From: Notospermus geniculatus
Taxonomy: Eukaryota > Nemertea > Pilidiophora > Heteronemertea > Lineidae
Assembly (NCBI GenBank): GCA_002633025.1
Contig: NMRB01000279.1
Span: 119,740-183,739, forward strand
DNA: 64,000 bases
Reading direction: 5' to 3'
The notes below the pieces were generated by a model that saw only the letters and a program-made list of their open reading frames with translations, was not told the DNA's origin and did no database searches. The translations under genes and the position numbers were made by a program. Below are positions 1-12,200 of this stretch, one piece after another. The first letter of the stretch is position 1. Each line of letters begins with the position of its first letter.

Positions 1-107
1 TATCACAACATCCTCAGAACTACAACAATATTTGTTAAATGCTACCCCGCCTCCTTCAGTTCTGAAAAGACCGCGTTGCCTCTCAAAAGATGAAAATCTT
101 CACTTAC

Positions 108-221
108 TCAAACAGCATTTCCCAGACTTGTACATTTCAGCAGGACAGAGCCCTTTGATTTTTGGAATCATTAAGTAGCGACCGACAACGCCTGGACAAC
201 CAAACTGAACGATCTCAGGTA
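108..221 (-). CDS. Exon 54: two-Cys module, block copy A (last exon in window)
   Basis: 114 nt, phase 1-1, with FGCPGVVGRYLM and IPKIKGLCPAEMYKSGKCCL. It leaves in phase 1, so the gene continues beyond the left edge. Confidence 0.68.
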
Positions 222-3200
222 CTGAAAAACAGGAAAAGAAAAATGATTTAATGATGTGAAGCTATGTATAGCACTTTTAACTCAAGTGCAGTCTAAAGCG
301 CTTCACATCTACTAATATACTGTACCCAAGTCTCACCAGAATCCTTTCTGGGGAACAAGAAGGTCAAACTATTCAACTTACCAAGCTTTTGGTCCCAGAC
401 ATTGAAAGAAAATTACAAGTATGTAATCATCAGTTGTAATTTTGCAATGTCCGTGTGACCTTACCTTTACAGGAACACAGCGTGCAGCCATCTTTGTCTT
501 TGTCGAACACCTCGCATCGCTTTTCACATTTCGGAACCTTACATTCTGTAACAAAGGTGGTTGATATCAAGGATATTTGCTAAGTTAGTGTTATTAATCT
601 TACCAAATTACCATGACAACAAAGGAATCAAATGCTTTAAGAGACTAGAATGATCATTGAAGTCTGCAAGGAAAGGATCAAATGCTCAGGTTGAAATTTC
701 AAAGAATCAAATGCTTTGCAAATATCTAAGTTACCACTGAAGTTTACAAAGAATCAAATGCTTTGCAAATGTACCATATCACTGATATTTACAAAGAAAG
801 AATCAAATGCTTTGCAAATGTCTATTAGTTACCACTGAAGTTTTACAAAGGAAGAGTCAAATGCTTTGCAAATGTCTGAGATGTCATTGAAATTCGTGAA
901 GAAAAAAGTCAAACGCTTTGCAGAAGTCTAACGTATACATACGTCTGATGCACGTGGGGGTCATCTCACACGGAGGTTTCTCGCATTTAGCGGGTGCTTT
1001 TAGCCGACAAACCAGTCCTTTACCGCAGAGCATTTTCTGAAATTGGACAGGGCTGGGTAACATTGAATATACAGCATCTGGGCCTACACACAATACTATG
1101 ATGGCAAAGGTTGAGGTCCTGCACCTTCATAATCGGACTTGAGTCCCATTCATCAATTCTGCCTGTTGACTTTAACTCACGATGTTTGATTGTAGGGATG
1201 GGGTTCCAGCGGGGGGGGGGGGTTACACGTTGAAGAAAGAAGGTGTTTATTTCAGTTTCCTCACTGGCCTATGGCGCACTACGGCAAGAGGTCCACCTTT
1301 TCCCCTCAACATAATTTTACTTACCACACATGGATGAATGGGAACTAAAAAATAAGAGTGATGGAATGCTGACATTTGATTACATGTATATGGGATGGTG
1401 TATGTCCTGCATATTACATGTATTATAACATCTTTGGCTATCAACGTAAAAGCCCCCCACGTGTTGTCTTGGTCTCGGTTACTGGATACTGGTTGAGTTC
1501 ACCCCTCCAACTCACTATTGATTAGAATAAGCCTAAGTTTAGGTACAAACAAAGCAAATTGACTTCAACTTGAAACTTTCTGAATAATTTCTTATCTACC
1601 ATCTATTTTTGCTACCATCATATCAGACAAGGTTTGATCATATTTCAGGATGCATAAAAACAATCAGCATCAACGCACCTGGGAAGGGGCCATTTCCGGT
1701 ATCACAATTTGTCCCATTTTTAGTTCCATTGGATCCTTTTGCCGTGCCTGCTGTCTTCTTGGCCGGTTCAGTTGCACCAGGCTTAGCTGTTCCCTTGTCT
1801 CCAGGCTTCGCTGTCCCCTTCGCTCCTGGTTTACCTGTCCCCTTAGCTCCTGGTTTTCCTGTCCCCTTGGCCGGTTTTCCTGTCCCCTTGGCTCCCGGTT
1901 TCCCTGTCCCCTTGGCTCCCGGCTTTCCTGTACCTTTGCCTCCTTTCTTTGTAGCACCTTTTCCTGGCGCCTTAGTTGTCCCTTTTCCTCCCTTCTTTGT
2001 CGTCCCTTTTGCCCCACCCTTTTTGGTTGTACCTTTTGCTTTTGCCTTCTTGGTGGCTGCCCTCGCGAACCTAAGCAGCATTTCCTTCTGCGCTTTAGAC
2101 AGCGACCTCTTTCCTCGCTTCAAGGCTTTCTTCGTTGTTTTTGCCGTTTTCTTGGCACCAGCTTTTGCTGTCGTGCCTTTCTTAGCTCCACCTTTCCCCT
2201 TCTTTGCCGTAACCCCACCTTTTTTCGTACTTCCCGATTTCGGTGCCCCCGTCGTTCCCTTTGCACCTGTTCCTTTGTTGGTGATGATACCTCGTGGCTT
2301 TTTCGTTGATCCCAAAGCGATGCCATGTTGACCTACTTTTGCCGTTGCGGCATTCCCCGATGTGATGATGCCTTGACTCTCCTTAGACGCCTGAGCGACT
2401 GAGCATGCCTCACGTTTCCCGTCCTTGTCTGTGCACATGTTGGCGGCACTCTTCAAGTGGTCCTTTATTCCCTTCCCACCCTCGACCTTCGGAGGTGGTG
2501 GGGCTGAAATAGAATTAACGGAAACCAATCCAAAATTAGTCCACAATGCCGGACCTGAGAAAACCTCACATTAGGAATGCTGTGTGGACTTCTTCGTCTT
2601 CGAATCACATCACAGACACAGGCCATCTTAACTGCATGATTCACAAATGTTAAAACTTCAATATTTTGCCCAACAACGTGCCTTCGATATGCCAGCTCAA
2701 ATATTCCTCAGAAATTATACTTGAGAGGAGAAACAGTGAGTGCAAGTACTGCTAGGTAATAAAAGTTTTTTAAAAGTTAAAGTTTTGGGTTTATAGTCTG
2801 ATATCAACTACCAGTAGAGGTTCTCATCCGACTTTACACTTTAACCCCAATCTATCCTGAAACTTTTCAGCAGAACTCAGATGAGCTGCTCATCCAGCGC
2901 TACAATCTGAGCATTTCCGACCAGTACCCATTTATACCTGGATGGAGAAAGGCCAGTGGGGCAAAGAGACTTGCCCAACGTCTCACGCCCATGGGATTCG
3001 AACCCGGGACCCTCTGACCGCTAGTTGGAGGCCCGAACCACTGCACCACCGTGGCCCCCCTAACAACTTACCCAATCCACAGAGCTGCCAGATTTTGCTG
3101 ATCATCCCCTGTAGCGAAACATCCGACACGACCGGTATATTATTATCAGCCCACTTCTCTGTCTTTCTTGCCTTTCCAACCGTTGCGTAAAAGATATTCA

Positions 3201-6200
3201 TCGACTTGTGATCATTGACGCGTTTCTGTATAGACTTGATGGCGTCGTAGGCTGCTTTCTGCTTCCCCTTGTTTGGAAAGTTGAACCCGCCAGTCATACC
3301 TACTATCTGGCATGGTTTTGCCCCGGGTCGCTTGGACAATTCGTCGACTTGTACGAACAGGTTAGTATCGTCGGGAACCGCCCCTCCATACCTGGAAGTA
3401 ACGCAGTGAACATATGGGAGAGATAGCAAAGGAGAAGTCCTGGGCCGGCCGCACACTAGTCCGATAGTGCTTTCGATGCATATCGGCGGTTTAGTTGGGA
3501 AAATGCGTTATAACTATGCCGAGAGGCGCCAGTAGCACCATCGGACTTTCTGTGCGGTCGGGCCTGGTTTATACTTGATCCAGAATCAGACGGTCGTATG
3601 ACAAATGCTATTTGATGACAGCATCATCATTATTGCAAGCATTCATGGCAGGTCCTTCGAAATTCACTCTTTATCAAAACTGCTACATTTTTGTACTTGC
3701 TTTAGTTTCTTGACGTCAGCCTTGTACTTCGCAAGATCTGTCGATTTGTCGAAAATGAACACCTTGATGGGTTTTCTCGATTCCAAATGCGCAATGACGT
3801 ATAGGGTTAATCCTGCTGGACCGAGGGGGAAGATATCTAGGAGGGTTAGGATGAGGCTCTTGGTGAAGTCGAATCCCTTTATACCAGTGATTGATGATCC
3901 ATCGAGGGTCAGGAACAATGATGCAACCAGACGTCGGTTCTTCTCAGAATCATCTGAAGAAGAAAGATTGAGAATTTATGGAAGTGGAAATTACTGACTC
4001 ATGAAGTAGAAATAATGAAATGTACGTAATTGTGGTTTTGAGATGGAGCAAGTTTGTTCTTATACTCACCAGTGCTAATACTAACAGTGCCACCTGAAAA
4101 AGACCAGAAACAATGTCATAGACATACTCTAAACTCCCACTCTAAACTCCCACTTACCTGTCCCATTCCTGAACTCGGAAAAAATGACTAAATCCTAAGT
4201 TGAAGATAATGGGGTGGGGGTATGGTCAGAAAGAATAATGTCCTGTCCACTTACTTGTCCCACTCCCGAGCCTGGCAAAGAATGACAGCGTGCGATGTTT
4301 TCAACTTAGGATTTGGTCATTTTTTCCGACTAGGGACTAATTACAAGGTAATTCTGTCAGTGGCACATTGAAAAAAGGCAATTTTCCTAACGTTGGTCAC
4401 CGAAAAATAGGAGGGGGCATGGGCCGGGTGTGCCCCCCCCCCNCAGATTCGCGCCTGCAGCTTCACTCACCTCTTCCAGCCTTGAAGTACTGGGCCACGG
4501 TCCAGTGTTGATCAGCCTCTTGCACGTTTGATCTCCCCCTGCTCTTTGCCGGAGTTTGCTTGAGGTACGACGTCAAGTGAGACGTACACATCTTCTCATC
4601 AGCGTTGAAATCGACACCGAAGCAATTCTTGTTCTGTGAACACCAGTCGCGGCACGCTTCGCTTGTCTTCTTGCCCTTCACGACCTCCGAGATACCGACG
4701 GCGTGGACTCCAATCAGAATCATATTTCCCTTGCTTGGGGCGAACGGGAACGGTTCTGAAGGGAGAGTTCATTTTTGCAATTACATGTACATGTACAGAA
4801 TCTTACACCAGTCCATTCCATTGCATTACAGTCGCTTCTGATGCTGATCAACGTTACCAACATAATCCTCACTAATGACAAAGACTGACGTAGAAAAATA
4901 TCTCAGTGGTTGCTGTAAAAATTTAATAATAATGACGATTCATGACATGGCGTTTTTCCTATCAATGCTGGAATTGGAAGAAAGAATGTGTCATGTGAAT
5001 AAAGACTAGTAAATGCTTCTACTTGAATTTTGCAATACAAATGCACTAGGCAATGCTGTACAAATCTGAAGTAAAGCCTTTGCCAGTCTTTATGACCCAA
5101 TATTTTGTTTTGTGATAGTACATATGTACTTACTTATTCCAGGTAATCCATCCTTTTTCTTGGGCTTCAATTCAGGCATCGTCCCCACATGACCTGCAAA
5201 AGACAGTTGTCAGTATGTTGACTGATGCAAAAGAGTGCTGATCTGCGAATCTGAAAGTAAGGCGCGCATACCATCCTTTTTCTGATAAATCTTCGATGTT
5301 GAGTGGGAAATTTTAAAGAAATGTTGAAATCGACAGCATGATTTTCAACAAAGAGGTACATGTACTTGAGCCCCCTTTTCCCAAATCCTGGATCCAAAGT
5401 GACTTTAACCCTTTCTATCCCAGTGTTGCCAAATGGCCACACCACTTTCGGGCAGTGCCCCCATCTAGTGGTACAGAGTATTAACTAAACCCCCACATAT
5501 GGTTGACTTTGTTGGTGTAACATTGTTAGGACTGGTTAGTTTCGATTTGAGGCCCTTATCCATCTTGTTTGGCTTGGGTGATAGTTTTTTACTTCCTTTC
5601 TTCGGACCATTCGTCATTTGGTCATTACCTTTCATCTTTGGCTTCTTATCGTTTTTCATCTTGCCTTTATTTCCCTTTGGTTGATTTTCATTTTTGGTAT
5701 TTTTCGCATTAGCTTTTTTCCCTGGCTTTTTATGAGTTTTTATTCCATCAATTTCACTGCTTTCTCCTCCCTTACCACCCGGCTTGTCCCGAGTATTCAT
5801 GCCAGGTTTATTATTGCTGACGTGTTCTCCTGGCTTTTTTCGTTGATTATTTTCATCAAGACCAGGTTTACCGCCGACTTGGGGCTTCCCATCTTTCTGG
5901 CCGGGCTTACCATGGTCACCCATTCCTGGCCTACCACCTGGCTTGTTTCGATCGGTTTCATCACGTTCATCACCAGCACCTTTTCCCAGCCGACCTGTCC
6001 CTGGCTCACCGCCCAACCTGTCTTGGCGGTTTCGACCTGGTTCGTTGCGGTCACCGGCCCCTGGCTCACCACCAAACTTGTTTGGGCCCTTTCGACCAGG
6101 TTCGTTGCGGTCACCTGCCCCTGGCTCACCACCAAACTTGTTTGGGCCCTTTCGACCAGGTTCGTTGCGGCCGCCTGCCCCTGGCTCACCACCAAACTTG

Positions 6201-9200
6201 TTTGGACGGTTCGTGCTATGTTCACCAGGGCCACCTCTTCCTGGCTCACCGCCAATCCTCTTTGGTCGACCTTGATCGAGTCCATTCATATCAGTACCTC
6301 CTTGCCTCCCACCTTGCATGCCAGGACGATGTCGGTTTTGAGGTTCCCTGTCTTGATCACCCTCGCCGAATCCAGGCCTGTTTCCCCTGTTCATTCCATC
6401 TGATTTTCGAGATTTTGTCCCAAATTTACTTGATACCTCACTTCACTTCAGTAAACTTTATATGCTCACAAGCATTTTGCTTCGTAAGATACATGCTCAA
6501 AATCATACCGACGTCAAGTACATGTACAGATTACTTGAGCATTGCATTTTGGCACCAAATCCTGTTGCTTCCCTGAGATTGGTGACGTAGCTATACATTA
6601 TATACCCCACTTGTGTCTGAAACCTACCAGCGATTTGACTTTTTGAAAAATCGGTTACTGAAATGACAAAATGAAAATGTGACATAATGTATAAGTTTTA
6701 GCGTGTGTCGCTGCCAAACGCTGTCTCGTTCCAGATAGATGGAGGAGTTCTTGACTTCGGACAAACTTTAGAGGCCCACAACATTTACTTGTTGGTGAAC
6801 CAATCTTTTGTTAGGCCGCGCACACACTGCAAGCGAAATAGCGAAGCAAAGACAATATAGAGTTTTCGCAAAGCTCCCCGAAACGCCAACGTGAACGTAT
6901 GCCCTTCTGTTCGGTGCTCTCTTTGTGGCAAAAACCTTTAAATGCCTCCAGAGTGTTTAAAGGTTTCCGCCACATCGATTGGCGAAATTGTCTTCGCTTC
7001 GCTTCGCCATTTCGTTTGCAGTGTGCGCGCGGCCTTAGGCGTCTAATGTTCCATCCTCCCTTCGTCAAACAAGGTCAAAGTTTCCTTGCAATGTGATGTT
7101 AATGAGGTTATCCAGTTCCACTGACTCTTCGTCACCTACTGTGGTCACTACATCGTAGACAGTCAAAGTAATACGAATTGCTATAAGTGATAATTATTTT
7201 GTAATTTTTTTGTTGTACCTTCACAGCCTCCATTTGCCTTTTTAGAACCCTTCGGACAATCACCATTACTCATTGGCCGAACATTTTTCGTTACGGCATT
7301 CATTTTCGATTCTGGAATTAAGTAAACAGTTATTGTCCACAAGTGTGACCGGAAGAATCAAAACTTAGTACACCTTTACCAGATTAAAGCGCTGCTCCAC
7401 TTATCAAAGGTAATGGAATGCCTTTACGAGAACGGACCACGCCATCACTGCTCGCGTTTTCATTTGCATGCTTATAGAAAAATACCGATGGAAAATATCG
7501 GTATGGGCCTAATGAAATGTTACCTGTCCAAGCTAAATCACCGACCACGGAGTTGCTCAACGAAGCTTCATCTAGAAACAGAATTAAAGCATGCGTCAGT
7601 TATTGCACAGACGAATCAAGGGCATGCTTGGTTTTCTACCGTTATGAATAGATAAGCCCGTGACCATTCATAATAGGGAGTTTTCGCAAAGCCCCCGAAA
7701 CGCCAACGCGAACGGCAAACCCATTGTTCGATACCACGAAAAAAGCACCGAACAATAGGATAGACGTTCGCGTTGGCGTTTCGGGGGCTTTGCGAAAACT
7801 CCCTAATCTGAGACAACAACCCGAAATACTCACAGTCGATACCAAGCTTTGCAACTGAAATAAATTTTTCAAAAGTCAAAAGTTTTTCACATATTTGTAC
7901 TTATCTCTCATTGGTTTTCCAATTACATGACTGCTAACTGCAACTTGTTTCAAAGAAAGGTAGCAAACGCAGAATAGATCGAATAATTTAAAAAAATGAA
8001 TTTTCACACAAATAATGATTTAGTGAATGAGGAGGCCTCTTTTATACCCTATCCGATATTGCTGTTAATCCAGGTCTAGTGTTCGTAGGATTTTCCTACA
8101 CTCGACTAAATTTCCTTAACTTTGACGAGAGAGCACATGGACATGGTAAGCTGTAGGCCCACAGGGCTTCGTATCTTTGATACTAGGCCTACATACCGTC
8201 ACTGGAAAAGGACAATAATGTAAATCAGCCACTCACGTTCAGAGGCCACCTGTCGCAGATGGATAACTGGAAAAAGTTAAATGAACAATCATTAATACAT
8301 ACATGTAGTTTGATACATGTAAATGTATATGTCATTAAATAAAAGATCTGCTGGCAACACTAACAACAAAACACTGCCGCATATACCAGCTTGTATTCGC
8401 TCTCCCGATCCCGAGAAAATGAACCAGCCCCTAGCTACTGATGATTCATGTCCCCTGGTGCAGAACATCCTCAGTGGCTGGGATCTTATTCACGAAGTTG
8501 TCGTAACTTAACCTCAGTGGTAAACTGTTGTCCGTTTGAGGGAAACCATAATCCTTTGTGGGGAAACCTATTGTTCTCTGTCAGCCTGGCAAAGGATTTG
8601 CGTGCCCTTTGTTACGGATGCTTTGTGAATAAGGTCCTGTGAGGTTTGGCCGTTTGGGGATCGCACAGGAGTGCGGTGTGTGATATAGCTGTGTCTTTGG
8701 GGGCACTACAAAGAAAGGGCAAGGAATCTACATGACGAATAAAACCTAGGTCACATATCCACTCCGGGGCCCGTACGGCGACCGTACGGCGAGTAAAAAC
8801 AGACATTTTGGCCAATTTCTACGGTGCCCAGTTTGATCTAGTTTAATTTCCGCTTATCCATTGAGGCGATTTCGACATAATTCAGCTTCGATCTGAGTTT
8901 CAGTCTCAAAAATCCACAGCAAGCCGCTGGGTGGGAAAAATCGTACGGCGCCCGGTGGCATTTGTGACCCAGGCTTAAGTGGATGTGACACCTACTTCTA
9001 CATCTTGTACCGGAGGATTTTGTTCCCTTGAGACAACGGGAAGGAACTGGGTTCATCGAATTTCCGTCAATGGTCGCTTTCACTAACGAAAGAAAAATAC
9101 TTTAGAAGCAAACAACGTAAAATGGCAAGAAATGAAATTTCAATTCTGGAAATTTATACAACAGATGTTTTTTTTTCTCCGCTGGTGTACTTCTCAAACG

Positions 9201-12200
9201 ATATTCTTTGAATATTCGCTCAGATAACGTGACAAGGAGTCATATGAATAAAGACTAGGAAATGCTTTTACTTCAGCTTTGTACAGCATTGCCTAGTGCA
9301 TTTGTATTGCAAAATTCAAGTAAAAGCATTTAGGCCTACTAGTCTTTATTCATATGACCCATTGTCATCAAGAACTGTCATTCGCTGACATTTTCCGTCA
9401 CACAAGTCATAAATGGATGTAGTTGGAGGACACCCTCATAAACAAGGTGCGTTTATTAAAAACTCACGCGCTGGCTCATAGCGACCATCTTCGGTGATAG
9501 CATAACCGTATTTCGCAGCTGTAATGATGACAATGCGGGTTACAAGTCAGAAATGATGGAAAAACAGCAGACTATCGCTAAAATTTTTGAAGTCAGAGCG
9601 AACATGGAAGTCTACATCAGGATATATTTATTAGCAAATGTCATGTAAAACCTAAAGAAGCCCGAATTTGATACGAATATCCCTCAACGATTTATTGAAT
9701 ACGGCTTATCGAATCTTACCATAAATATTTGCCGAAATCATGTTGTGCACTGAAAAAGTGAAGTACATGTAAGCAGTTGCGTCATTTTCGAAAACTTTTA
9801 CTGACTGGACTTGAACGAAATAGCCTTTACCTGACCAAGGACCTGCACTTAGCAGCCTACATTGCCGCATTTTCCGACTGTTTTTACTTGGATGAAAAAC
9901 GGAAGTGTCCGTTTAATCAGCGTCATATACATGTAGGCCTACATTCACCTTGCTGTAAATTGTCCAGCTATTCTCAAATTAGCGAATTGAATGTGCTTGC
10001 CGGGGTCCGTGAGCACCTCACGGAATTCGTACGGAGATAGAACGAAAAGTATATGAAGATTAGAAATTCTACCTTCGCAGACAAATCCATGGACAACGGT
10101 CGTAGAACCCGTGGGACAATCACCCTTTTTATTCAAAGGTGGAATCAACAAAAGAGATTTCTTTGAGCCCCGAATGGCAGGTTTGTTACCAGGTTCTGCA
10201 AGCAAGGTGGGATGACTTAGTACCTTGTTTATGGCGATTTTCGGGATGATTTGGGTATCTTTGATGCCATGAACTATACATGTATGAAAGTCAGTGGGAG
10301 TTGCGAAATTTCAATTTATTTATCACATGAAAATCCAAAATTTATCGGTATTTTCTATAATTTCGATCGCACAGCATTCGGGGTTACAATATGCACAAAA
10401 CAAACAACTTACTCGATATTGCAACTGGAAACGAACAGAAATAGAGACGCATGTTAGTGTACATTTCTTGCGCCAAGGACAGACAGACAGACAGACAATA
10501 GAAGCTGTCAGTCAGTTGACCAATAGGAGTCACTACGGCCCACTGAATGCCTAGCGGATCCATTTATGGTTGACTGAGCACCAATCAGGAGAATTTTCTA
10601 TTGTATTGGTCCGCTAGAACCTAACTGCCGCCTTTGGGCGATAAGTGCGGCTGACTTCTCCTATTGTATTTCAATCGGGAAGGCCAGAACGAACCTTCAT
10701 CACATTCACCCAGATACATGTATCGCAGAATCCGAGCACTACACTTTCAGATGCTACATTTTATTCATTGTTTGATAATGTAGGCCTGCTTCTTTACGTA
10801 TTCGCTATGAATGATGATATCGTCCTTACCTCCCCATCGCGTAAACCTCGCATCGAAACCGCGTCCTTTCACTGCAAACGAAACCATGCTGACATACAGG
10901 GTCCGAATACGAATCCGGGGCAGATTACCTCGGTCGTGGTGAGGTTCTGACTTCTGCCATCCAACTTTGGGGGGGGGGTGAGAAGGGTATAATACGGGTC
11001 GCTGACATGGATAAGGACAAAGCCAGCTCGGAGGCAAGATATGAAAGTAGTAGGAGCCTACTGGTATGACTGACGACACTCATTTATACCGGTCTATGCG
11101 AACGTGACGCTTGTTCAAACCTACGGACAGGTTCTCCAGGAAATGGGTTCTTTTAAGTTTATCCAACATAAGGTCATTTATTCGCGACAAAACGAAGATG
11201 AAATAAGTTAAAAGACGGAAATAAATGTACGCAAAATGTGAATACATCAAATATTTGTACTCACACTCTTCTATGGCTTTGCCAACTTTAGTCACTGGAA
11301 AGGACGAATTTAATACCGGTTTAAAGACTGGGGACCTTCTGTTGTGACTTACTTTCCAAAGTCAACAGCATCGCTTGTAAATGCAGTACCGGAAGCCACA
11401 AATTGTGAATCCGAACATCAACATTTTGGGAAGCAAAAATATCAAATTAGATTGTCTTCGGTATTTAATTATTGAGAAATGCAACAACTACATTTATGTA
11501 GTTTGATGCTACAGCTGTATCCTAGGAACACAAGGAACAGCTCTTCCAGCACAAAATCAACAACGTTTGCTTCTATCTACGGTGCGAGGGCAATGTGCCA
11601 AAAAATGAGGTATCATTTACCCCTAGGCCTACGATGAAGCTGCCTGGGATTGCATTGAAGTAGCAATAATTAGATTCTACTGCCACTTCAACTCGTACTG
11701 GTAGGCCAAACAGCCATGACGACTGCAATGTAAATCATTGACAACTTGGCCTAAAGCCTAGGCCTATCAGATCTGCATGTAGCTAAACTTGGTATAGGCC
11801 TACATTTAGGCCAGCTGAAATTGAAAGTGATTAGGCCTATAGGCCAAATTGTCACTGTAAACTACAGAAAGTGTAGGCCTACAACATACGTATTGCATTC
11901 GCTACTGAGAAAAGGCCCAGCCTACTGTCCGATTCTCAAACATCTCTTGCAAAGAAGATTGTGTCTTAAGGGCTACCACTAGTTGTTATGAACGTTGCTG
12001 TTTTTGTGCTGGAAGAAGGGAGATAGATAGAACATATGGAGCCAAAGCAAGAAATTTTCAAGTTTCCGAAGTGGCTCATAGCCTTCATGAAAAGAATGGA
12101 AACACTGGCATCAATGGGGGACTTGTTTTTTTTTAGGCACATACCATGGCATGCATTTTTCGCATCGTCTTTGGTTGTCCCGCCCACACATTTCCCGTCA

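Larger units (their letters stand above)
1..5460. repeat. Block duplication copy A (about 5.4 kb, continues left)
   Basis: Aligns by eye to 20.1-25.5 kb over exons and introns alike; homology ends near 5400-5460. Copy-specific insertions: SINE at 2757-3062 and MITE at 4990-5097. Confidence 0.85.

Noticed and set aside
1609-2331. Long plus-strand open frame with PLAPGFPVP repeats (also 21683-22381)
   Set aside because: It is the opposite strand of the Lys/Gly/Pro-rich exon; the minus frame has splice sites, phase and context.
3392-3456. Open extension of the vWA exon upstream of the acceptor (HCVTSR)
   Set aside because: An indel in copy B shifts the frame there, so it is more likely intron.
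4152-4275. Possible tiny exons (11 nt and 17 nt) between the PAN and GTVSIST exons
   Set aside because: They break frame, and the donor of the first is destroyed in block copy B.
5499-6576. Plus-strand open frames opposite the GEPGAG exon
   Set aside because: Repeat-driven shadows; no splice or start context.
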